Assembly (NCBI GenBank): GCA_045637525.1
Contig: JAZTZP010000172.1
Coordinates: 9,613 to 73,612 of the forward strand
DNA length: 64,000 bases
Reading direction: 5' to 3'
Source of the DNA: JAZTZP01 sp045637525
GTDB lineage: Bacteria; Bacillota; Clostridia; UBA1381
Each line of letters begins with the position of its first letter. The stretch's first letter is position 1. The notes under the pieces are model-generated. The model saw only the letters and a program-made list of their open reading frames with translations, made no database searches and was not told the DNA's origin. The position numbers and the translations under genes are program-made. Below, in pieces: positions 56,449 to 63,986 of this stretch.

Positions 56449-57537
56449 TCACAGCGTAATCTGATTTGAATAATTGCCCACAACCTTAAGCTGTTGGCAA
56501 TACTCCTTTAATTCAGCAAGCATATTTCTGCCATCATCGCTGTTTACATTCCCTTCAGCCTCCACATAAAAGTAATACTGCCAGTTAGAATCTTTTACGG
56601 GACGGCTTCTTAAAACTCTCATATTAAACCCGTGATTACCGATTACATTTATCGCCTTTGCAAGCGCTCCTGCAACGTGGCTTACGGTAAACAAAAGCAG
56701 GAAATTGTTGCCGGAAGCTTTATCCGTATTCTCCGCCCTTGAAAACACCGCAAAGCGTGTTGTATTGAAGTTGCTTTCATTTATATCTTTTTCTATTATG
56801 CTAAGTCCATACAGCTCAGCCGTTTCTTTGCTTGCAATCGCCGCCACTGTTTTGTCTTTTCCCTCAGAAACCTTTTGTGCGGCAATAGCTGTATTTGTAG
56901 CCTGAATTTGTTCAAAGCCGTGTTCTTTTATAAAGTCGGCACACTGCATAAGTGCCTGCTGATGGCTTACAACCTCCCGTATGTCTGAAAGCTTTGCATC
57001 GGGAAGTCCCATAAGATTTTGCGAAACCTCCAGGTCATAAACACCGTTTATATAAAGCGAACCGCCAAACATAAGGTCAAGAACCTGACCTACCTCGCCG
57101 GCGTAGCTGTTTTCAATAGGAAGAACCGCACAATCGCATTCACCCGATACAACAGCATTATAGGCAGAATCAAAATCACCGTAAGGAATCCTGTGAGCGT
57201 CAGGAAAAATTTTGCCCGATGCAATGTGAGCAAAAGCACCTTCAACTCCGCTGTATGCCACCTTCATTCCCGAAATGAGCTTATGCTGATACTGACGTGA
57301 CAATTTCATTATGGACTTTAAAAAATTGACATAATAAGAGCGTATCTCATCATCCTCTATCCTCTTTGAATTATTTTCAATAACCTCAGCCTCTCTTAAC
57401 GCATCATATACAGGAAGTCCGTGTTCCTGCTTATACTCGGCAACAAGCTTCGATGCCTCCATACGCATACAGAAAAGCTCTGCCATTTTTAAATCTGTTT
57501 CGTTTATCATTTTTCTTGCTTTTTGTAACTTATCCAT
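56449..57537 (-). CDS. pheA: bifunctional chorismate mutase / prephenate dehydratase
   Basis: 362 residues joining a chorismate mutase (AroQ type, about 1-90), prephenate dehydratase (about 92-275) and a C-terminal ACT domain (about 280-362) that binds phenylalanine for feedback control. The dehydratase motif 'TTRF' is at 259-262, and 'VEGAFAHIA' begins the dehydratase domain. The ACT ligand motif usually ESRP reads 'RSRP' here, so feedback inhibition may be altered. It is the first gene of the operon and its promoter contains a long palindrome. Together with the next two genes it channels carbon to phenylalanine. Cytoplasmic. Confidence 0.95.
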   Translation of the reverse strand: MDKLQKARKMINETDLKMAELFCMRMEASKLVAEYKQEHGLPVYDALREAEVIENNSKRIEDDEIRSYYVNFLKSIMKLSRQYQHKLISGMKVAYSGVEGAFAHIASGKIFPDAHRIPYGDFDSAYNAVVSGECDCAVLPIENSYAGEVGQVLDLMFGGSLYINGVYDLEVSQNLMGLPDAKLSDIREVVSHQQALMQCADFIKEHGFEQIQATNTAIAAQKVSEGKDKTVAAIASKETAELYGLSIIEKDINESNFNTTRFAVFSRAENTDKASGNNFLLLFTVSHVAGALAKAINVIGNHGFNMRVLRSRPVKDSNWQYYFYVEAEGNVNSDDGRNMLAELKEYCQQLKVVGNYSNQITL

Positions 57538-57552
57538 ATTGCACTCTCCAAT

Positions 57553-57597
57553 AGTATAATAAACAAAGTTAACACTGTTAACTTTGTTTATTATACC
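57553..57597. promoter_or_regulatory. 45-bp near-perfect palindrome, candidate operator
   Basis: Two 22-nt arms (left arm starts AGTATAATAAACAAAG, right arm ends TTTGTTTATTATACC) match at 21 of 22 positions around a single central base. The palindrome covers the pheA -10 box and predicted start site, so a bound repressor would block transcription. The core AGTTAACA-N-TGTTAACT looks like a TetR-type operator, and a TetR gene is divergent from it. Confidence 0.7.
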
Positions 57598-57618
57598 ACT
57601 ATTTTATTCATTTGTCAA
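57590..57618 (-). promoter_or_regulatory. promoter of pheA-aroA-DAHP synthase
   Basis: On the minus strand TTGACA (57613-57618), 17 bp and TATAAT (57590-57595): a consensus sigma-A promoter. The -10 box lies in the palindrome. No T-box or leader peptide was recognised in the leader of about 45 nt. Confidence 0.85.
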
Positions 57619-57636
57619 GAGTATAATGAAAAAACA

Positions 57637-57665
57637 TTGCAAATTTTCAAAAAAAATGTTATACT
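57637..57665 (+). promoter_or_regulatory. promoter of the TetR gene
   Basis: TTGCAA (57637-57642), 17 bp and TATACT (57660-57665), with an extended -10 TGT. It faces away from the pheA promoter; the two -35 boxes are about 20 bp apart. Confidence 0.7.
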
Positions 57666-57719
57666 AATAATATAAAATCAATGAGTGTCCCCTTTTGGCG
57701 GAATTATGAGGAGAAAACA

Positions 57720-58265
57720 ATGGAAGAAATTGTTTATAACGAAACCATAAAAGAAAAGTTAATAATAGCAGGAATGTCTGAGCTTGAGATACATGGATTT
57801 GCAGATTTTTCATTGCGCAGAGTGGCATCAACGTGCAATGTATCATGTGCCGCTCCCTACAAGCATTTTAAAGACAAAGACCATTTCATATCAGAAATTA
57901 TCAGCTATGTCGATAACCAATGGAGCTTCCTGTCGCAGCAGATAATGTCTGTACTGGATCAGGACAGAAAAAAACAGCTGATTGAAATATGCATTGCCTT
58001 TGTAAAATTTTGTATAGGCAACAGCCACTTCCGCTCTATATTTATGATGAATCTCAGCAAATCCGAAAAGAAATTTAATATGTACGAAAGCATTGCAGAA
58101 CTTACAAAAAGCTATTTCGACAATCTTACGCCCGAAAAACGGGATGCAAAAGTATTTAAAATAAACTCCCTTGTATTAGGTGCCGTAACCATGACAAGTA
58201 ACGACACAACAAAAAACGATACAATACTGACAATGCTAAAAAAATCAATAGAAGATGAACTGTAA
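57720..58265 (+). CDS. TetR/AcrR-family transcriptional regulator
   Basis: 181 residues from ATG 57720, chosen because AGGAG lies 6 nt upstream; the frame is open back to ATG 57681. The N-terminal helix-turn-helix is at about 27-55 ('FSLRRVASTCNVS ... PYKHFKDKDHF'); the all-helical C-terminal half would bind a ligand and form dimers. No efflux pump or enzyme gene follows, so its likely targets are itself and the divergent pheA operon, whose promoter holds a 45-bp palindrome. TetR control of aromatic amino-acid genes is unusual; regulation of distant genes is the alternative. Confidence 0.85.
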   Translation: MEEIVYNETIKEKLIIAGMSELEIHGFADFSLRRVASTCNVSCAAPYKHFKDKDHFISEIISYVDNQWSFLSQQIMSVLDQDRKKQLIEICIAFVKFCIGNSHFRSIFMMNLSKSEKKFNMYESIAELTKSYFDNLTPEKRDAKVFKINSLVLGAVTMTSNDTTKNDTILTMLKKSIEDEL

Positions 58266-58349
58266 TTTATCAATACGGAATTAAGCCATTTTTACACCTG
58301 TTTTCCGATAAAAAATCCATATAAAAATTGCATAAATTTTCTCAAAGTA

Positions 58350-58378
58350 TCGACAAGCGCTATAACATTTGATATAAT
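58350..58378 (+). promoter_or_regulatory. promoter of the HTH-DUF3990 cassette
   Basis: TCGACA (58350-58355), 17 bp, TATAAT (58373-58378), extended -10 TGA. It is followed by the GAGGTGAT site and ATG at 58414. Confidence 0.75.
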
Positions 58379-58400
58379 TATAAGTGCAAACAATGTTATA
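58361..58400. promoter_or_regulatory. inverted repeat around the -10 box, candidate autoregulatory operator
   Basis: TATAACATT (58361-58369) and its exact inverse AATGTTATA (58392-58400) flank the -10 box and start site; the centres are 31 bp apart, about three helical turns. The HTH in the first gene is a natural candidate binder. Confidence 0.55.
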
Positions 58401-58413
58401 TTGAGGTGATATT

Positions 58414-59283
58414 ATGGAAATTATAATAAAACAGATAAGAAATCATTTGAATATGACTCAGACTGACTTTGCGAATTGGCTTGGAGTGTCCTTTGCAACG
58501 GTCAACCGTTGGGAAAACGGTCATGCCGTTCCAAACAAGCTTGCACAAACAAAGCTTTATGAAGTTTGCAGCGAAAAGAAGATTCCTGTTTACGAAATGA
58601 TTTTAGATAAGATAAAGCAAGCTACGGATAATATCAGTCTTGAGCAAAACAGAATTTTACTTTATCATGGCTCCAAGTCCGGTATAGTTGGAGCTATTGA
58701 ACCGAAAAGCCGTAAGCAATGTGATTTTGGCAATGGCTTTTATATGGGAACTGATCCAAATCAGCCTCTTACTCTTATTTGCGATTGTGAAGAGTCTGAA
58801 TTTTATATTGTTTCCATTTGCGCAAATGAACTTAAAAGCCTTGAGGTTAATACTGATATTGACTGGGCGATGCTTGTAGCATATAACAGGGGCAAGATGG
58901 AAAAAATAAAGGATACTGACCTTTACAATAAATATCATGATATGATGACAGACAAGGATTTGATTATCGGAAGTATTGCAAATGACAGAATGTTTTATGT
59001 TATAGATAACTTTTTCGTTGGAAATGTTACGGATGTTGCACTTGTAAACAGCCTTTCTGCTCTGCAGGTCGGCAGACAGTATGTAACTGTTTCTCAAAAG
59101 GGTTGCGATGCAGTTCGCATTGAAAAGAAAATACCTCTTTCATACCTTGAAAGACTTGTTGTGAAAGAAGTTGCAGATGAAAACAGAGCAAAGGGCATTT
59201 CTCTTGCAAACGATATTTGCAAAAACTATCGTCGCGAAGGTAATTTCTTTGATGAGATCCTTGATGAAGCGAAAGGGGTATAA
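58414..59283 (+). CDS. XRE-type HTH fused to DUF3990-like (ADP-ribosyltransferase-like) domain
   Basis: 289 residues. An XRE-like helix-turn-helix at about 10-60 ('MTQTDFANWLGVS', 'TVNRWENG') is followed by a domain with 'ILLYHGSKSG' (H85) and 'CDFGNGFYMGT' (Y110). This H...Y spacing and the sequence fit DUF3990, which I recall as related to ADP-ribosyltransferases; that link is from memory and should be tested. The gene has its own promoter with an inverted repeat and is followed 2 bp later by a 140-residue protein. The layout suggests a toxin-antitoxin or defence pair in which the first protein also represses transcription. Function is inferred, not shown. Confidence 0.72.
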   Translation: MEIIIKQIRNHLNMTQTDFANWLGVSFATVNRWENGHAVPNKLAQTKLYEVCSEKKIPVYEMILDKIKQATDNISLEQNRILLYHGSKSGIVGAIEPKSRKQCDFGNGFYMGTDPNQPLTLICDCEESEFYIVSICANELKSLEVNTDIDWAMLVAYNRGKMEKIKDTDLYNKYHDMMTDKDLIIGSIANDRMFYVIDNFFVGNVTDVALVNSLSALQVGRQYVTVSQKGCDAVRIEKKIPLSYLERLVVKEVADENRAKGISLANDICKNYRREGNFFDEILDEAKGV

Positions 59284-59285
59284 AA

Positions 59286-59708
59286 ATGATTGATGAACTA
59301 AAATTAAAGCTTTGTGATATTCAGGGCAGGTTATTTGAGTTGTCTGCAGAAAAAGGCTATGGCAGCGCAGCATTTATTAAAACCTTTATGATATCTGAAA
59401 TTGCTAAAGACCTGGATTCAAAATATAATCGTATGCAGTGGGCAGGCGAGGAATACCTTCTTGAAGAAATTATATCTGCAAACGCTGATATAGCATCCTC
59501 TGCAGGAGAAGTCTTTTCTGCCGATGTAATATACTGGATTGGCTACCTCTACCGTTATTGGCATTTCTATACCGGAGAGAACAGTGTAAAAATTTATAAG
59601 CAAGCCCCGGTTGAAACAATGAAAAGAAATTATATGATGTTCCATACAATGGATCCTACACTTGCTATCGAGGATTTGAAGGAAATTTACAAACAGAATC
59701 ATAAATAA
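59286..59708 (+). CDS. small acidic partner protein, possible antitoxin
   Basis: 140 residues, mostly helical, with no signal peptide or membrane segment. Notable stretches are 'LDSKYNRMQWAGEEYLLEE' and 'YLYRYWHFYTGENS', rich in aromatic residues. I do not recognise a named family. It starts 2 bp after the HTH-DUF3990 gene behind AAAGGGG, so the two are cotranscribed and probably interact. A hairpin terminator follows directly. Its role as antitoxin rests on context alone. Confidence 0.7.
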   Translation: MIDELKLKLCDIQGRLFELSAEKGYGSAAFIKTFMISEIAKDLDSKYNRMQWAGEEYLLEEIISANADIASSAGEVFSADVIYWIGYLYRYWHFYTGENSVKIYKQAPVETMKRNYMMFHTMDPTLAIEDLKEIYKQNHK

Positions 59709-59720
59709 AATATTTGACAC

Positions 59721-59759
59721 AAAGACCTACCTTTGCATATAACACAAAGATAGGTCTTT
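59721..59759 (+). terminator. terminator of the HTH-DUF3990 cassette
   Basis: AAAGACCTACCTTTG (59721-59735) pairs with CAAAGATAGGTCTTT (59745-59759) with one mismatch and a 9-nt loop; a short T-rich tail follows. Confidence 0.75.
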
Positions 59760-59825
59760 TATTATCATAAAAATAATCAAACTCTAATAACATTGTTCGC
59801 ACCTCCTTACTATCAAATTTGCAAA

Positions 59826-59856
59826 GAAAAAAGCAGACTATATCTCATAGACTGCC
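59826..59856 (-). terminator. minus-strand terminator downstream of lysS
   Basis: Read on the minus strand, GCAGTCTAT pairs with ATAGTCTGC (one mismatch, 5-nt loop) and is followed by six Ts. It lies about 160 bp beyond the lysS stop codon. Confidence 0.65.
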
Positions 59857-60015
59857 TTGACTATACTTATATTAAATTTAATACCCCATCCTGCATTTTG
59901 ATTCTGCAATGATGGGGTAATGTTTGTCATACAATAGGTTCTCAATTTATCAAAATGGGTAAATTGTGGGTAAATTCATCCACCAATGTACCGCAAACCC
60001 TTGAAAACACTGGGT
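59857..60015. other. gene-free tail region of lysS with repeats
   Basis: The 307-bp gap at 59709-60015 holds the two terminators above and this stretch. It has one long-range stem (TACCCCATC 59882-59890 / GATGGGGTA 59911-59919) and a direct repeat GGGTAAATT at 59957-59965 and 59968-59976. No gene was seen. Confidence 0.5.
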
Positions 60016-61560
60016 TTACTTATCAAGCGGCTTCATAGTTGGGAAGAGCAACACGTCTCTTATTGAATAACTGTCGGTTAAGAGCATAACCAATCTGTCT
60101 ACTCCTATTCCAAGACCTCCTGTTGGTGGCATTCCGTATTCCAATGCTGTTAAGAAATCCTCATCTATTAAGTTTGCTTCATCATCACCGGCAGCTCTAA
60201 GCTTCGCCTGATGTGCAAATCTTTCTCTTTGGTCGATCGGGTCATTTAATTCTGAGAATGCATTACCCATTTCACGACAGGTTATAAACACCTCAAATCT
60301 CTCAGTAAGCTCAGGGCATTCCGGCTTTCTCTTCGCAAGCGGAGACACCTCAACCGGATAATCCATTATAAATGTAGGCTGAACAAGCTTATCTTCAACA
60401 TATTCTTCAAAGAACAGGTTGATAATATCGCCTCTTGAATCCTTCGCCGGCTCAAGCTCAAAACCATGTTGTTTTGCAAGTGCCTGTGCTTCTTCAGCAG
60501 TCTTAATCTCGTTAAAATCAACTCCCGAATACTTCTTGACAGCGTCTATCATTGTAAGTCTTTCAAAATGCGACAAATCAATCTCCGTACCCTGATACAT
60601 AATCTTTTCAGTGCCGCATACCTCACGTGCACAGTAACGGATAAGCTCCTCTGTTAAATCCATAACATCATGATAATCAGCATACGCCTCATAAATCTCA
60701 ATTGTTGTAAACTCAGGATTATGGCGTATATCCATACCCTCATTACGGAATATTCTTCCTATTTCATAAACCTTTTCAAGTCCACCGACGATAAGTCTCT
60801 TTAAGTGAAGCTCTGTTGCAATACGCATATACATATCAATATCAAGTGCATTATGATGCGTAACGAACGGTCTTGCAGCCGCTCCGCCCGGAATAGTATT
60901 TAAAACCGGTGTTTCAACCTCTAAAAAGCCTCTTGAATCCATAAACTCACGAATGCATCTTACAATCTTACTTCTTGCAATAAATGTATTCTTAACGTCT
61001 CTGTTCATGATTAAATCAACATATCTCTGACGATATCTTAGGTCAGGGTCGCTAAGACCGTGGAACTTCTCCGGAAGCGGAAGCAATGACTTTGAAAGAA
61101 GTGTAAGCTTTGTCGCTCTTACTGATATTTCGCCTGTCTGTGTTGTAAAAACTTCACCCTCAGCACCGAGTATATCACCTATATCAAGCTTCTTAAAGCG
61201 GTTATATTCCTCATCGCCCAAAACATCTTTCTTCACAAACAGCTGTACCTGACCGTCTATATCCGCTATATGGATAAATCCCACCTTACCCATACCTCTT
61301 TTAGACATTATACGACCTGCAACAGTAACCATCTGTCCGTCAAGAGCAGAAATTCGTGCTTCGATAGTCTCTGTTTCTTCGCTGCCTCGCTTTGTGACCT
61401 CACGCATCTCTGTTGTATAATCATCTTTAATCTGAGCAGATGTATGTGTGCGCTCAAATTTTGTAATAGTAAACGGATCTAAGCCTTCGTTTTGTAAATC
61501 CGTAAGCTTGTCACGTCTTATTTGCAATAATTCAGATAATTCGGTTGTATTGTTTTCCAT
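60016..61560 (-). CDS. lysS: lysyl-tRNA synthetase, class II
   Basis: 514 residues, EC 6.1.1.6, charging tRNA-Lys. An N-terminal OB-fold anticodon-binding domain is followed by the class II core: 'GGAAARPF', motif 2 '[16 protein letters not shown]' and motif 3 '[13 protein letters not shown]'. ATG 61560 is chosen because GGAG lies about 7 nt upstream; the open frame reaches 61623 through the promoter. It has its own promoter and a downstream terminator, so it is probably a single-gene unit. No T-box leader was seen. Cytoplasmic. Confidence 0.97.
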   Translation of the reverse strand: MENNTTELSELLQIRRDKLTDLQNEGLDPFTITKFERTHTSAQIKDDYTTEMREVTKRGSEETETIEARISALDGQMVTVAGRIMSKRGMGKVGFIHIADIDGQVQLFVKKDVLGDEEYNRFKKLDIGDILGAEGEVFTTQTGEISVRATKLTLLSKSLLPLPEKFHGLSDPDLRYRQRYVDLIMNRDVKNTFIARSKIVRCIREFMDSRGFLEVETPVLNTIPGGAAARPFVTHHNALDIDMYMRIATELHLKRLIVGGLEKVYEIGRIFRNEGMDIRHNPEFTTIEIYEAYADYHDVMDLTEELIRYCAREVCGTEKIMYQGTEIDLSHFERLTMIDAVKKYSGVDFNEIKTAEEAQALAKQHGFELEPAKDSRGDIINLFFEEYVEDKLVQPTFIMDYPVEVSPLAKRKPECPELTERFEVFITCREMGNAFSELNDPIDQRERFAHQAKLRAAGDDEANLIDEDFLTALEYGMPPTGGLGIGVDRLVMLLTDSYSIRDVLLFPTMKPLDK

Positions 61561-61595
61561 TTCTTCTCTCCGTTCTTTATTTTTTCCTATTATAT

Positions 61596-61623
61596 ATTTT
61601 ACCATATTTTTTGAGAATGTCAA
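61596..61623 (-). promoter_or_regulatory. lysS promoter
   Basis: On the minus strand TTGACA (61618-61623), 16 bp and TAAAAT (61596-61601), with an extended -10 TGG. The leader is short. Confidence 0.75.
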
Positions 61624-61700
61624 GACTTATGCATATTTTTCTTGCAATTTGCAATAAATCCGGAAGAATTATGCGCTGTGTTCGTTGTAAAACGTCAGTC

Positions 61701-63440
61701 TTAAACAATATTATCAGGCTTTTTCGGTGTCACATAAACGGTATTATACCCATCGTATATAACCATGCCCGGTTTTGCGCCATTCGGCTTTTTCACATTT
61801 TTTATAAATGTATAATCAACCGGCACCTGAGACGACTCTCTCGCTTTTGAGAAATACGCCGCAGCACATGCCGCCTCGCGCATCGTAGTCTCCGGCACAT
61901 CCTTATCAAGTCCGAGTTTTATAACCGTATGCGACCCGTGAATATTTTTCGTATGAAACCATATGTCGCCTGAATTTGCAAATTTCAGGGTAAGATAGTC
62001 ATTCTGCGTATTATTTTTACCGACATATACATGAAATCCGTCGCTTGATATAAAATGCATGGGCTTTGACACAGTCTGCTGTTTCCTGCCCTTTTGATTT
62101 CTCTTTAAATATCCTTCCTCCGCAAGCTCTGCCCGGATGGCGTTTAAATCGCTTTCCGATTCGGCATTTTCAACAGCTACAAGTGTACTTTCAAGATACT
62201 CAAGATTTTTTTTGTTTTCCTCAAGCTGTTTTTCAACCTCAATCTCAGCATTTTTTGCCTTTCTGTATTTTTTGTAATACCGCTGTGCGTTCGCTGACGC
62301 CGAAAGCGACGGATCAAGACTTATTTTCACAGTCGGACACCCTTCTTCATAGTAGTTATCAGCCTCAAGCACCCGGTCATTTTCACTTATTTTATATAAA
62401 TTAGCGGTTATTAAATCACCGTATATCTTGTATTGTTCCTTATTTTTTGCATCCGAAAGCGTCCCTGTAAGTATTATAAGCTTCTTTGCGGCACGCTCAA
62501 TACTTGTGTTTAGTATTTTAACAAGATCAGCACTCTTTTGTTTCATTCTCTCGGCCTTGTCCCTGCCTGTATAGAATGCTTCCATTGCCTCGTTTATGGT
62601 GTCAAAATATTTAATTTCGGCTAAAGTTCCGTATTGCTTTATATCAATTGCAGAAAAATCAAGTATTTTCCCTGATGATATTTCCGTTATAAGGCATGGC
62701 TTAAAATCATTATCACGTACCTTCTGTGCCAGATCCGTTATCGCCTTTTTATATGGCGCTGTATCCGAAACCTCAGCTGAGCGCACATCAGACATACCGG
62801 ATACGCTGTAAACCAGCTCTGAAGCAGTCAGAGGACTTATTCCGGAAACTGCATTTAAAACCGACTTTTTCATTTGCATTCCGCCCTGAGTCAGATCTAA
62901 AGGAATGTTTTCCGTTGCCTCTGTAAGCGGAACGCAATCACGCTCCGGCGGATATTCATATGTCATACCGGGAAGCACCTGTCTTACCGAGCTCACAGTA
63001 AAATCAACGTGTTTTATACAATCAATTATCCTGTCATTTTCATCAGCAAGTATGATGTTTGAGTGTCTGCCCATTATTTCCGTTATAAGTCTTTTTTGAG
63101 TTAAATCACCCAACTCGTTATAGCTTTCGATTACTATCTCAACTATTCGTTCAAACCCCGTCTGTCTTACATCAATAATCTTTCCGCTACCGATATGCTT
63201 ACGAAGAAGCATACAAAACATAGGCGGTGTCTGAGGGTTTTCCTTATGAACACGGGTAAAATGTATTCTCGGCTGAGAAGAAGACGCCGAAAGCACCAAC
63301 CGAAAGCTTTCCGAAAAAGTGCGTATATTAAGACATATCTCATCACGCTCCGGCTGATAAATTTTATCAATACGTCCGTTTATAATTGTATTTTTAAGCT
63401 CTTCAGCTACAGCACGCACCGCAACAGCATCCAATGCCAT
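61701..63440 (-). CDS. rqcH: RqcH / NFACT-family ribosome quality control protein
   Basis: 579 residues, the bacterial homologue of Rqc2/NEMF, often annotated as fibronectin-binding protein FbpA. It binds stalled 50S subunits carrying peptidyl-tRNA and recruits tRNA-Ala to add alanine tails. The NFACT-N part has 'EIMGRHSNIIL', a coiled-coil middle spans about residues 280-430, and the C-terminal NFACT-R part has 'GDIWFHTKNIHGSH'. AAAGGAG lies about 12 nt before the ATG. It has its own promoter and lies upstream of lysS in the same direction, but lysS has a separate promoter. Confidence 0.93.
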   Translation of the reverse strand: MALDAVAVRAVAEELKNTIINGRIDKIYQPERDEICLNIRTFSESFRLVLSASSSQPRIHFTRVHKENPQTPPMFCMLLRKHIGSGKIIDVRQTGFERIVEIVIESYNELGDLTQKRLITEIMGRHSNIILADENDRIIDCIKHVDFTVSSVRQVLPGMTYEYPPERDCVPLTEATENIPLDLTQGGMQMKKSVLNAVSGISPLTASELVYSVSGMSDVRSAEVSDTAPYKKAITDLAQKVRDNDFKPCLITEISSGKILDFSAIDIKQYGTLAEIKYFDTINEAMEAFYTGRDKAERMKQKSADLVKILNTSIERAAKKLIILTGTLSDAKNKEQYKIYGDLITANLYKISENDRVLEADNYYEEGCPTVKISLDPSLSASANAQRYYKKYRKAKNAEIEVEKQLEENKKNLEYLESTLVAVENAESESDLNAIRAELAEEGYLKRNQKGRKQQTVSKPMHFISSDGFHVYVGKNNTQNDYLTLKFANSGDIWFHTKNIHGSHTVIKLGLDKDVPETTMREAACAAAYFSKARESSQVPVDYTFIKNVKKPNGAKPGMVIYDGYNTVYVTPKKPDNIV

Positions 63441-63516
63441 AAAACTTTCATCTCCTTTTAACTATTCATGAAAACAGTAAAATAAACCATAACATATAAA
63501 TAATTTCTCATTTCAC

Positions 63517-63565
63517 GATTAAACTCATTATACCATATAAAACAAAAAAAGTAAATAGTTTAATC
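63517..63565. promoter_or_regulatory. inverted repeat flanking the rqcH promoter
   Basis: GATTAAACT (63517-63525) and its exact inverse AGTTTAATC (63557-63565) bracket the -35 and -10 boxes. It may be an operator; AT-richness makes chance possible. Confidence 0.4.
63527..63555 (-). promoter_or_regulatory. rqcH promoter
   Basis: On the minus strand TTTACT (63550-63555), 17 bp and TATAAT (63527-63532), extended -10 TGG. The leader to the ATG at 63440 is about 80 nt. Confidence 0.75.
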
Positions 63566-63601
63566 TAAAAAAACACACAGTTTTTGAATGAATAAACATA
63601 T

Positions 63602-63669
63602 AAATTATAGTTTAGCGGTGATAAAGTAGTAGGATTCCGATGCCGCTTTGCTTGCCTCCCTTGCCTAAA
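63602..63669 (+). repeat. composite intergenic repeat, second copy
   Basis: It begins with AAATTATAGTTTA (63602-63614) and ends with a 32-nt stretch (63638-63669) that matches the reverse complement of 53941-53972 at 30 of 32 positions. The middle also aligns, so this is one repeat of about 68 bp. A small CCGC-TT-GCGG hairpin follows at 63679-63688. Confidence 0.65.
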
Positions 63670-63734
63670 GGGAGGGGGACCGCTTGCGGTGGAGGGATAT
63701 TGATTTTTCTATGTCTTTACATTAACAAAAATAT

Positions 63735-63747
63735 AAATTATAGTTTA
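63735..63747 (+). repeat. dispersed 13-bp repeat unit
   Basis: AAATTATAGTTTA, in the same orientation as 63602-63614, stands directly before the hairpin string. Confidence 0.6.
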
Positions 63748-63748
63748 T

Positions 63749-63986
63749 CGACTTGAATAGTCGCTAAACGCGATATAAATCCCTAACGGGATTTTCGATA
63801 TGTGCTAACGCACGCGATATGCCTGTCGGCGCGATATGTTTGCTTCGCAAACGTTATGGAAGAAAAAATGCTATGCATTTTTTCAATATTTAATCAAACA
63901 AAAGCAGAGCTTTTGTACCTTAACGTTCGCCTTTGGCGAACATATCGCGTTGACGTCAGTCAACATATCGCTTGCCGGCAGGCAAA
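63749..63986. repeat. dense string of mini-hairpins with mirrored linkers
   Basis: At least ten small perfect hairpins lie in under 240 bp, e.g. 63749-63763, 63778-63793, 63802-63813, 63821-63830, 63838-63852, 63863-63883, 63899-63915, 63925-63941, 63949-63964 and 63972-63985. In the left half they are joined by CGATAT(G); in the right half by its inverse (C)ATATCG. The string runs on towards the window end, so its full length is unknown. The 560-bp gap at 63441-64000 holds the rqcH promoter, two repeat units and this string, and no gene. Confidence 0.7.

Noticed and set aside
59679..59807. Small minus-strand gene starting at the ATG near 59807 with a good AAGGAGGTG site
   Set aside because: The frame runs for about 43 codons through the cassette terminator and into the opposite-strand gene, with no promoter found. 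It is kept only as a possible remnant.
61561..61620. T-box or lysine riboswitch ahead of lysS
   Set aside because: The leader is under 40 nt after the predicted start site, too short for either element.
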